NCBI GenBank assembly: GCA_963790325.1
Contig: CAWBNY010000003.1
Coordinates: 496,001 to 560,000, forward strand
DNA: 64,000 nucleotides
DNA from: JAXDMK01 sp963790325
Lineage (GTDB): Bacteria > Actinomycetota > Acidimicrobiia > Acidimicrobiales > AC-14
Reading direction: 5' to 3'
Part shown: piece by piece, positions 1 through 6,771 of the stretch
Position numbering within the stretch: the stretch's first letter is position 1
Layout of the letters: each line of letters opens with the position of its first letter
Translations under genes and position numbers: made by a program
Notes under the pieces: model-generated
Database searches by the model: none
The model's input: the letters and a program-made list of their open reading frames with translations, nothing else
What the model was told of the DNA's origin: nothing

Positions 1-148
1 TGATCCCCGGCGCCTGGCGACCCGTGGATGCCCCGGCCGTGGCTCGGCTCCCGGCCGCCGCCCCCGCAGGCGCCCCCCCTGCGCCGCCCACGAGGCTCAG
101 GCCGGCAAGGACGACCATGACCACGGCTCGGCGCACGCCGCTCGCCAT
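1..148 (-). CDS. Secreted protein, N-terminus only (cut by window edge)
   Basis: An open frame runs on the minus strand from ATG at 148 to the window edge, 49 codons without a stop. A GGAGG ribosome site lies about 7 bases upstream of the ATG. The first 30 residues look like a signal peptide: a short Arg-containing n-region (MASGVRRA), a hydrophobic stretch (VVMVVLAGLSLVGG) and an Ala-rich end (APAGAAAG). The mature part is not in the window, so function cannot be named. An exported or membrane-anchored protein is the only safe statement. It reads away from hisN. Confidence 0.5.
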   Translation of the reverse strand, partial: MASGVRRAVVMVVLAGLSLVGGAGGAPAGAAAGSRATAGASTGRQAPGI

Positions 149-254
149 GGTGGCCCCTCCAGCCACACCAGGAACACCAGCCACAGCAGGCACAGTAAGC
201 CGGGTCTATCCACAGGACAACTCCGACTGTCCACAGGGCGATCACCACGCCCGA

Positions 255-1040
255 TCATCGGAGGGCGGCCAGGACCTCCTCGTGCAGCAGCCCATTGGTG
301 GACACTGCGCTGCCGCCGTCGGCCCGGGCCTCGCCGTCGAGGTCGGTGAAGCGTCCCCCCGCCTCCTCCACGATGACCTGGATGGGGGCCACGTCCCACA
401 GCGACACCTCGGGCTCGGCCGCGATGTCGACCGCCCCCTCCGCCACCAGGACGTGCGACCAGAAGTCGCCCAGCCCCCGGCTCCGCCAGCAGCGGCGGGC
501 CAGCCGCAGGAGCCGCCCCCCATCGGCCTGAGATCCGGGGACCGAGCCGTCGAAGCGCTCCAGCCCGTCGTAGGAGATGAACGCGTCCTCCACCGCCGCC
601 ACCTTCGACACGTGGATCCGGCGGCCGTCGGCGAAGGCGCCGTCGCCCCGCGACGCCCACCACCGCCGGTGGAGGGCAGGGGCGGAGACCACACCCACCA
701 CCATCCGCCCGTCCCGCTGGAGGGCGATCAGGGTGGCCCAGACGGGCACGCCCCGCACGTAGTTCTTGGTCCCGTCGATGGGGTCGACGATCCACCGGGC
801 CGATGCCCCCGACGCGCACACGTCGTCGCCCCGCTCCTCGCCCAGGATGGCCTGACCCGGGCGGACCACCCCCAGGTGGCGGCGGATGGCGTCCTCCACC
901 GCGTGGTCGGCCTCGGTGACGGGGGTCAGGTCGGGCTTGGTCTCCACCTGGAGGTCGGTCGCGCCGAAGCGGGCCAGGCTGATGCCGTCGGCGAGATCGG
1001 CCAGCTGGAGGGCGAGGGTGAGGTCGGCGGCGAAGCTCAC
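255..1040 (-). CDS. hisN: Inositol-monophosphatase-family histidinol-phosphatase (HisN-like)
   Basis: This 261-residue protein belongs to the Mg-dependent inositol monophosphatase superfamily. The metal-binding motifs are visible in order: the KPDLTPVTEAD region near residue 35, GEERG near 67, WIVDPIDGTKNY near 83 and SLWDVAPIQVIVEEAGG near 215. The N-terminus (ALQLADLAD, RFGATDLQVETKPD) resembles actinobacterial HisN, which removes phosphate from L-histidinol phosphate in histidine synthesis. Generic inositol or sugar phosphatase activity is the alternative, since no other his gene is nearby. GTG at 1040 was chosen because it gives the family length and overlaps the upstream stop by four bases (GTGA), implying translational coupling to the nuclease-like gene. 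Confidence 0.8.
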   Translation of the reverse strand: MSFAADLTLALQLADLADGISLARFGATDLQVETKPDLTPVTEADHAVEDAIRRHLGVVRPGQAILGEERGDDVCASGASARWIVDPIDGTKNYVRGVPVWATLIALQRDGRMVVGVVSAPALHRRWWASRGDGAFADGRRIHVSKVAAVEDAFISYDGLERFDGSVPGSQADGGRLLRLARRCWRSRGLGDFWSHVLVAEGAVDIAAEPEVSLWDVAPIQVIVEEAGGRFTDLDGEARADGGSAVSTNGLLHEEVLAALR

Positions 1041-1519
1041 GCCGGCTTGCGGCCCTGCCGGTGCTCGTGCTCCGAATCGTCGAAGCGCAGCCGCAGGGGC
1101 TCGACCGACTCGTCGACCGGAAGGTCCTGGGACGGCGGCTCGAGGCCGTACTTCACCAGCAGCGCGAGGTAGTCGCGCTGGTAGAAGATCTTGATGCGGA
1201 CGTCGGGGTACAGCTCCCGCAGCCGGCGGGCCTTGCGGTTCTTCTTGGTCACCAGGTTCTGGTTCATGGTGGTGATCTCGATGAACAGGTCGTACGCCGG
1301 CAGGTAGAAGTCGGGGGTGAAGGCCTGGGTGGGCCGGCCCTCGCGGTCGGCTTCGAGGACGAAGGACCGGGGCTCGTAGTCCCACAGGATCCCGTAGAAG
1401 TCGAGGAGCTTGGCGAACTGCAGCTCCGAGTTGTGGGCGAAGCGGGTGGTGGCGTGGGGGAGGGGTGGGAGACCGGGCGGGTCGGCCGCGAGCGGCCCGG
1501 AGTCCCCCGGCGCGGCCAG
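1037..1519 (-). CDS. Small conserved protein with a PD-(D/E)XK nuclease-like core
   Basis: About 160 residues. The sequence contains NSELQFAKLLDFYGI, then TPDFYLPAYDLFIEITTM followed by LVTKKNRKARRL. The order Asp (PDFYL), Glu (IEIT) and Lys (VTKK) is that of a restriction-endonuclease-like fold, and the family appears widespread in actinobacteria without a known job. The start is unclear: no ATG, GTG or TTG lies between the merR stop and the conserved HNSELQF, so CTG at 1519 is used provisionally. Its stop overlaps the hisN start. Nuclease activity is inference from motif order only. Confidence 0.65.
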   Translation of the reverse strand: MAAPGDSGPLAADPPGLPPLPHATTRFAHNSELQFAKLLDFYGILWDYEPRSFVLEADREGRPTQAFTPDFYLPAYDLFIEITTMNQNLVTKKNRKARRLRELYPDVRIKIFYQRDYLALLVKYGLEPPSQDLPVDESVEPLRLRFDDSEHEHRQGRKPA

Positions 1520-1523
1520 TGCC

Positions 1524-2021
1524 CTACCCTCCTCCGCCGCCGGCCTCGGCCGACGCCGCCGGGTGCGCCGAGCGGGACGAGGAGGTCGCCTGCGCCTTCG
1601 CCGCCGGCAGGTCGGTGATGGCCGCGTCGAGGGCGTCCTTGACCCCGCCCAGGGCCACGATGCTGAGCACGCCCTGGCCCCGCCGGACCAGGTCGACGAG
1701 CTCACCGTCGGTGCGGACGAGCACCGAGCCGGAGCCGTCGGTGACGAGGGTGGCCGACGCGATGTCGTCGCCCAGGGTGGTGCGCAGGTACTCGACCGCC
1801 CGCCGGGCCGTCTGGAGGGCGACGCCGGCGTCGAGCAGGCCCTTGATGACCTTGAGCTCGACCAGGTCGCGGTACGAGTAGCGGCGTTGGGTGCCGCTGC
1901 CCTTGGCATCGGCGATCGAGGGCCGGATCAGGTCGGTTCGAGCCCAGTAGTCGAGCTGGCGGTACGTGATGCCGACGATCTTGCAGACCTGCGGCCCCCG
2001 GTACCCCTCGTCCTCCGCCAT
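1524..2021 (-). CDS. MerR-family regulator of the Rv1830 type
   Basis: 165 residues. An N-terminal winged helix-turn-helix (YRGPQVCKIVGITYRQLDYWARTDLI) is followed by the MerR second helix pair (RRYSYRDLVELKVIKGLLDAG) and a helical effector region. The last 20 residues are Ala/Ser/Gly-rich. It matches in order and type the second MerR gene of the mycobacterial gcvH-garA-Rv1828-Rv1829-Rv1830 block, whose product is linked to cell-division control. ATG at 2021 was chosen because AGAGGG lies 8 bases upstream; a GTG at 2030 is the alternative. The nuclease-like gene begins just past its stop. Confidence 0.85.
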   Translation of the reverse strand: MAEDEGYRGPQVCKIVGITYRQLDYWARTDLIRPSIADAKGSGTQRRYSYRDLVELKVIKGLLDAGVALQTARRAVEYLRTTLGDDIASATLVTDGSGSVLVRTDGELVDLVRRGQGVLSIVALGGVKDALDAAITDLPAAKAQATSSSRSAHPAASAEAGGGGG

Positions 2022-2104
2022 CTGCACCACCCTCTCACTTACGCAGCCGTAGTTACGTCCATGTGAGGATAACGCGCAGGAGCCCAGGAAGGGGCGATGA
2101 CGGC

Positions 2105-2587
2105 TTAGGAGGCGAAATCCTCCGGGTTCACTCCCTCGAGGAACTCGCGGAACTTCTCGACCTCGATCTCCTGCTCGTCGTCGTCGCTGACGGTGACGCC
2201 GGCCTCCTCCAGCACCGACTCCTGGGCGAAGATCGGCGTGCCCAGGCGGGCGGCGAGGGCGATGGCGTCGGACGGCCGGCTCGACACCTTGGTGCCCGAG
2301 CCGGAGCCGGTGAGCTCGATCTCGGCGTAGAACGTGCGGTCGCGCAGCTCGGTGATGACGATGCGCTCGACGCCGATCCCGAGGGAGACGAGCAGGTCGC
2401 GCATGAGGTCGTGGGTCATGGGGCGGGGCGTCTCGACCCCCTGGAGGGCGAAGGCGATGGCCGTGGCCTCGACCGCCCCGATGAAGATGGGGAGCACGCG
2501 ATGCTCACCGTCGGCCTCCCGCAGGAGGACGATCGGGCTGTTGGTTGGCATCTCCACCCGAACGCCGACCAGATGCATCTCGACCAC
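2105..2587 (-). CDS. Bifunctional nuclease family protein (DUF151, Rv1829-like)
   Basis: 160 residues matching the BFN/DUF151 family. Recognisable segments are LREADGEHRVLPIFIGAVEA, QGVETPRPMTHDLMRDLL, TFYAEIEL and SSRPSDAIALAARLGTPIFA. The C-terminal tail is acidic (SDDDEQEIEVEKF). Plant and bacterial members are reported to have DNase/RNase activity, but the role of actinobacterial members is unsettled. It sits between hpt (9 bases upstream) and the second merR gene, in the same place as Rv1829 except for the inserted hpt. GTG at 2587 starts the frame; an ATG three codons on is possible. Confidence 0.85.
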   Translation of the reverse strand: MVEMHLVGVRVEMPTNSPIVLLREADGEHRVLPIFIGAVEATAIAFALQGVETPRPMTHDLMRDLLVSLGIGVERIVITELRDRTFYAEIELTGSGSGTKVSSRPSDAIALAARLGTPIFAQESVLEEAGVTVSDDDEQEIEVEKFREFLEGVNPEDFAS

Positions 2588-2596
2588 GAACTGACC

Positions 2597-3151
2597 TTAC
2601 CGGACGTACAACTCCGGGACATACGCGTCGGGGTCGGCCTTGAGCACCTTGAGATCGGCGGCCAGGACCCGGTCGAGATCGCGGTAGCGCTGGGCGAAGT
2701 CGAGGCCGTAGCCGATGACGAAGTCGTCGCCGATCTCGAAGCCCCGGTACTCGAGCGGGGTGGGCACGATGCGGCGGGCGGCCTTGTCGAGCAGGGCGCA
2801 GGCCCGGATCGACCGGGGCCGGCGCCCGGCCAGCTCCCGCCGCAGCCAGGTCAGGGTGAGGCCGGTGTCGACGATGTCCTCCACCACGATCACGTCGCGG
2901 TCGAGGATGTCGAGCTCGATGTCCTTCACGATCCGCACCCGGCCGGTGTCGGGGGCGTAGCTCGACAGGGCCATGAAGTCCACGATCGGGTTCACCGTGA
3001 GCCGGCGGATGAGGTCGGCCAGAAAGGGGACGCTGCCCTTGAGCAGGCCGATGAGCACCACCCCGTCCTCCGAGGAGGCCGAGATCTCATCCGCCACCCG
3101 GCCCACGCCGGCGACCAGCTCGTCCGGCGGGATCAGGACCCGCAGGGGCAC
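2597..3151 (-). CDS. hpt: Hypoxanthine phosphoribosyltransferase
   Basis: 184 residues of the type I phosphoribosyltransferase fold. The PRPP-binding signature VVEDIVDTGLTL lies at residues 89-100, the flexible-loop region at SSYAPDTGRV (63-72), and GLLKGSVPFLADL near 35-47. It converts hypoxanthine or guanine plus PRPP to IMP or GMP in purine salvage. The usual partners, ftsH and tilS, are absent. Here it lies between the Rv1828-like MerR gene and the bifunctional nuclease gene, with 9-base gaps on both sides, so it is probably cotranscribed with them. Length is normal for the family. Confidence 0.92.
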   Translation of the reverse strand: MPLRVLIPPDELVAGVGRVADEISASSEDGVVLIGLLKGSVPFLADLIRRLTVNPIVDFMALSSYAPDTGRVRIVKDIELDILDRDVIVVEDIVDTGLTLTWLRRELAGRRPRSIRACALLDKAARRIVPTPLEYRGFEIGDDFVIGYGLDFAQRYRDLDRVLAADLKVLKADPDAYVPELYVR

Positions 3152-3160
3152 GGGCGGGGA

Positions 3161-4033
3161 CTAGCCCTCGAAGTAGTGACGCAGCAGCTGGCGGAGCATG
3201 GCCGCCCGCAGGCCCTGCCCCAGCTGGGACAGCTCGGACAGCGCCTCGGTGGCCTGCTTGCGGGCCTGCGGGTTGCGCTGCTTGAGCATGGGCATGACCA
3301 CCTGCTCGAAGAACCCCGCCTCCCGCTCTCCCGCCGTCTTGTACATCCGCAGGTGGCGGGGCTCGACGCCGAACTTGGTGAAGCCGGCGGCCAGGCGGCC
3401 CACGGACAGGGCGTCTTCGTCGTAGTAGGTGGCCGACGCCACCTTGCGCCCCGACAGCAGTCCGTACTTCTCCAGCTCCTTGAGCGTGTCCTCGTCGAGC
3501 CCGCAGGCCGCGCTCAGCTCCGCCAGGGTGAGGCTGACCCCCGCCGGCTCCACCCGCAGGGGGGGCAGGTCGAGGTAGCCGCCGGTGCCGGGGTACGACG
3601 AGCCACCGACGGTGGCGCTGGGCGCGGGGGCGGTGGCCGCGGGGGCGGTGCCAGGGGGGGCCGTGGCAGGGACGGGGGCGGGGGCGGGGGGCATCGAGCC
3701 GTAGGCGGGGGCGGGGACGGGAGCGGGGACCGCCGTGGCGTCGTCGGCGCCGTCGACCGTGGCCACCGAACCCTCGTCGGCTCCCTCCTCGCCTCCCCGC
3801 AGTCGGCCCTTGATCACCTTCAGGGGCAGGAAGTGCTCGCGTTGCTGGCGGAGGATCCACCGCAGGCGCTCGACGTCGGTGTCGTAGAACTTGCGGTAGC
3901 CCGACGGCGTCCGCTCCGGGTCGAGCAGGCCCTGGCTCTCCAGGAACCGGATCTTGGAGATGGTGACGTCGGGGAACTCGTCCTTGAGCAGGTTCAGGAC
4001 TTCGCCGATCGACAGGTAGGCCCGGTCGTCCAC
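3161..4033 (-). CDS. MerR-family regulator of the Rv1828 type
   Basis: 290 residues. The N-terminal winged helix (YLSIGEVLNLLKDEFPDVTISKIRFLESQGLL) and SGYRKFYDTDVERLRWI are typical MerR. The middle, about residues 95-165, is a Pro/Ala-rich linker with repeated APAPVPA-type units, longer than in mycobacterial Rv1828. The C-terminal half (LSAACGLDEDTLKELEKYGLL to the end) is the second helical domain of that family. GTG at 4033 follows GGAGGGG, which lies within the end of the FHA gene six bases away. The position directly downstream of the garA-like gene matches the Rv1827-Rv1828 order. Confidence 0.85.
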   Translation of the reverse strand: MDDRAYLSIGEVLNLLKDEFPDVTISKIRFLESQGLLDPERTPSGYRKFYDTDVERLRWILRQQREHFLPLKVIKGRLRGGEEGADEGSVATVDGADDATAVPAPVPAPAYGSMPPAPAPVPATAPPGTAPAATAPAPSATVGGSSYPGTGGYLDLPPLRVEPAGVSLTLAELSAACGLDEDTLKELEKYGLLSGRKVASATYYDEDALSVGRLAAGFTKFGVEPRHLRMYKTAGEREAGFFEQVVMPMLKQRNPQARKQATEALSELSQLGQGLRAAMLRQLLRHYFEG

Positions 4034-4039
4034 CGTGGT

Positions 4040-4525
4040 CTACCCCTCCGCCTGGGTACCGCCGGAGAAGAACACCAGGCGGAACTTCCCGATCTGCAAC
4101 TCGTCGCCGTTGGCCAGCGGCGCCTCGTCGATCCGCTCCCGGTTGAGGTAGGTGCCGTTCAGGGAACCGGCGTCGCGCACGCTGTAGCCCTCCCCGTGGC
4201 GCACGATCTCGGCGTGGCGGCGGGACACGGTGATGTCGTCGAGGAAGATGTCGCTGTTGGGGTGGCGCCCGGCCCGGGTGACGTCGCTGTCGAGGGCGAA
4301 CTTCGACCCCGCGTTGGGGCCCCGCTTCACCACCAGCAGCGCCGCCCCCTCGGACAGGTCGAGGCTGACGGCGAGCTCGTCCTCCTCGCCCGTCCCCTCC
4401 CCCGGCATGAAGGTGATGGTGGTGTCGTCGGCCCGCTCGGGCTCGATCAGCGCCCCGCACGACGAGCAGAAGTTGGCGTCGTCGGCGTTGTGGTGTCCGC
4501 ACTGGTTGCAAAACACGATGCCCAA
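4040..4525 (-). CDS. garA: FHA-domain protein of the GarA/OdhI type with N-terminal zinc ribbon
   Basis: 161 residues. Cys6, Cys9, Cys20 and Cys23 form a zinc ribbon. An acidic linker carries DDTTITF (Thr35/Thr36), corresponding to the ETTSVF segment of GarA that PknB and PknG phosphorylate. The FHA domain has GRHPNSDIFLDD (86-97) and SRRHAEI (101-107). In GarA/OdhI the unphosphorylated form inhibits 2-oxoglutarate dehydrogenase and adjusts glutamate metabolism. Phosphorylation makes the protein bind its own FHA domain and switch off. The zinc ribbon is an addition relative to mycobacterial GarA. The PASTA kinase at 13234 is a possible modifier, which is inference. Confidence 0.85.
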   Translation of the reverse strand: MGIVFCNQCGHHNADDANFCSSCGALIEPERADDTTITFMPGEGTGEEDELAVSLDLSEGAALLVVKRGPNAGSKFALDSDVTRAGRHPNSDIFLDDITVSRRHAEIVRHGEGYSVRDAGSLNGTYLNRERIDEAPLANGDELQIGKFRLVFFSGGTQAEG

Positions 4526-4571
4526 CGCTAGTGCCCGGGCCGCCCGATGGCGATGACCTGGTGACCCTCCG

Positions 4572-4952
4572 TCATTCGGCGATCAGGGACCGGTATGCGC
4601 CCGGGTCGAGCAGGCCCTCGTAGGCGGCGGGGTCGTCGGGCTCCAGGACGCAGATCCACCCCGCCCCGTAGGGGTCGGAGTTGAGCCGGCCCGGCTCCTC
4701 GACCAGATCGCCGTTGACCTCCAGGACCGTCCCCCGCACGGGCGAGTACACGTCGGAGACAGATTTGGTGGACTCGACCTCACCCAGGGACTGGTCGGCC
4801 TCGAAGATGGCGCCCACGTCGGGGAGCTGGACGAAGACGACGTCGCCCAGGGCGTCCTGGGCGTAGTCGGTGATCCCGACCCGAAGGCGACCGTCCTCGT
4901 TCACCGCCCACTCGTGGTCGGCGGTGTAGCGGCGGTCGTCGGGGACTGTCAT
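4572..4952 (-). CDS. gcvH: Glycine cleavage system H protein
   Basis: 126 residues, the normal length. The lipoyl-attachment region ESTKSVSDVYSP places the modified lysine at residue 63, and RYTADHEWAVNEDGRLRVGITDYAQ is the conserved N-terminus. The lipoylated protein shuttles the aminomethyl group between the P and T proteins of glycine cleavage. It is separated from gcvT and gcvP and linked instead to the garA-like gene, as in mycobacteria. ATG at 4952 gives the family start. The 58 bases between it and the divergent gene at 5011 must hold both promoters. Confidence 0.93.
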   Translation of the reverse strand: MTVPDDRRYTADHEWAVNEDGRLRVGITDYAQDALGDVVFVQLPDVGAIFEADQSLGEVESTKSVSDVYSPVRGTVLEVNGDLVEEPGRLNSDPYGAGWICVLEPDDPAAYEGLLDPGAYRSLIAE

Positions 4953-5010
4953 CCTCGGAAAACGTACCGGACCGGGCCGGGGTGCGGTCGCGGGTAGCGT
5001 CGGGACGCTC

Positions 5011-6702
5011 ATGCCCGGCATGCCCGCCTCGGCCATCGACCTCGACTTCGTCCCCCGGCCCCTCGACTCGGTGACCACCCGGGAGGTGGCCGGGGAGACG
5101 GTCCTGCTCGACGGGGGATCGGGCGCCGTCTTCCGCCTCGACGCCGTGGGCTCGGTGGTCTGGAGCACGTTCGACGGGTCGGCCGATCTCGGCCTGCTGG
5201 TGGCGGAGCTGGCCGACGCCTTCTCGGCGGACGCCGACGTCGTGGGCCGCGACGTCCTCACCCTCACCCGGACGCTGGCTGCGATCGGGCTGTTGGACGG
5301 GGTCGAGGCGGCGGGGGCAGTCGACCACGGCCATGGCCACGCCCACGGGCCGGTGGGGGCGGGGGTGGGCGACGAGCTGCCGTCGTTCCGGCTGCCGGCG
5401 CTGGCCGGGGGCGAGATCGACCTGGCCTCGTTGCGGGGCGGCCCGGTGCTCCTCGTCAACTGGAGCCCGGGGTGCGGGTACTGCGTGATGATCGCCCCCG
5501 AGCTGGGGACGTTGCAGCCGGAGCTGGCGGCCCGGGGCGTGCGGGTGGTGCTGGTGGCGGCGGGCGACGCCGCCGCCAACCGGGCCCTCCTCGACGATCT
5601 CGGCCTCGACCTGCCGGTGGGGCTGCGGGCGGGCGCGGGCGACGACTTCTCCGACCCCTTCCCCCGGATGGGGACGCCGGCCGCCTACCTCCTCGACGCC
5701 CGCGGCCGGGTGGCGGCCCCCCTGGTCACCGGTGCCTACCAGGTGCCCACGCTCGTCCGCCGGGCCGCAGGCCGGGTGGCGCCTCCGCCGCCGCCGGGGA
5801 TGGCGGCGGCCAGGTACGTGCCGGGGGCGGTGGACGGGATGTGCGGGGCGGGCGCCGGTGGGAGCGGTAAGGCCGCCAAGGCGAGGGTGTGGACGCCCAC
5901 CGTCGCCTACCGGGTGGGCGAGTACCACCTGGGGGTGCGGGCGGACACGCCGGGGGCGGCGGGGGTCATCCGCCGCCTGCTCGCCGCCCACCACGTGGGG
6001 GACGACCCCGAGGTGCCGGCCAACTTCTCGGTGGTCCTGGGCGCCGGCGACACCCGGCTGACCCGGGACATGAAGATCCTCCTCCAGGCGTCGAGCTCGG
6101 TGGTGCGCAGCCGGTCCTCCCGCCGGGTGCTCCTCGCCCTGGCCTCGTTCATGGCGTCGCACCTACCGGATCCCGATCCCGATCCCGGCGACGGCGGAGG
6201 CGGCGGTCCCGTCCTGCGCACCCGCAACCTGGCGTTGGTGGTCGGCGGGGAGGCGGTCCTGCTGCCGCCGGCGGTTCGGGGGGCGGTGGAGCAGCTCCAA
6301 CCCCGGGTGGCCCGTTTCGGGGCCCAGCCCGTCGACCAGCCCTACGCCTTCGTCGACGCCTCCCGCGGCGAGCTGGTGGTGCGGGCGCCCGACCTCACCC
6401 TCGACCTGTCCGTCCTCGACCAGGTGGCGGAGCCGAACCCGAGCCGGTCGGAGCCACCGCGGGTCGACGCCGGCCGCTACCCGTTGCGGACGTGGGCGAT
6501 GTGGGACTCGGGCACCCCCGACGCCCGCCAGCTCACCCCCGCCGAGGCCTTGACTCAGGCTCTCAGCTCCCTCGCCGTGGCTCCCAGCCGGCTGCCTGCG
6601 GCCGCCGACCTCCTCGACACCCTCCTCGCCGCCCGTCCCCCCGCCCTCCTCGCCACCGACGGCGGCGAGATCACCGACCAGCTCCGCCCCTACCTGACCT
6701 GA
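5011..6702 (+). CDS. PqqD-like / thioredoxin-like / uncharacterised C-terminal domain fusion
   Basis: 563 residues and apparently three parts. Residues 15-95 look like a PqqD-type RiPP recognition element (VLLDGGSGAVFRLDAVGSVV and a helical ELADAFSADADVVGRDVLTL). A His-rich linker follows (HGHGHAHG, 106-113). Residues 118-250 are an AhpC/TlpA-like redoxin fold with WSPGCGYCVMIAPEL, the CGYC active site being at 155-158. The last 260 residues contain a GMCG motif (276-279) and a region that may be a degenerate HPr-kinase-like fold without a Walker A loop; that last point is weak. No precursor peptide, radical-SAM or cyclase gene is adjacent. A TAGCGT box ends 10 bases before ATG 5011. It may guide or oxidise a peptide or its own Cys motif, which is inference. 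Confidence 0.7.
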   Translation: MPGMPASAIDLDFVPRPLDSVTTREVAGETVLLDGGSGAVFRLDAVGSVVWSTFDGSADLGLLVAELADAFSADADVVGRDVLTLTRTLAAIGLLDGVEAAGAVDHGHGHAHGPVGAGVGDELPSFRLPALAGGEIDLASLRGGPVLLVNWSPGCGYCVMIAPELGTLQPELAARGVRVVLVAAGDAAANRALLDDLGLDLPVGLRAGAGDDFSDPFPRMGTPAAYLLDARGRVAAPLVTGAYQVPTLVRRAAGRVAPPPPPGMAAARYVPGAVDGMCGAGAGGSGKAAKARVWTPTVAYRVGEYHLGVRADTPGAAGVIRRLLAAHHVGDDPEVPANFSVVLGAGDTRLTRDMKILLQASSSVVRSRSSRRVLLALASFMASHLPDPDPDPGDGGGGGPVLRTRNLALVVGGEAVLLPPAVRGAVEQLQPRVARFGAQPVDQPYAFVDASRGELVVRAPDLTLDLSVLDQVAEPNPSRSEPPRVDAGRYPLRTWAMWDSGTPDARQLTPAEALTQALSSLAVAPSRLPAAADLLDTLLAARPPALLATDGGEITDQLRPYLT

Positions 6703-6771
6703 CCTGACGGGTACGGATCGCCGGGCGGTCACGGGTACGCGTCACCAGGCGGCGCCAGCCGACGCCACCGG

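Noticed and set aside
2063..4531. Long open frame on the plus strand opposite hpt, merR and garA
   Set aside because: It has no protein-like composition or motifs, and it is antisense to four well-supported minus-strand genes. High G+C leaves such frames open by chance.
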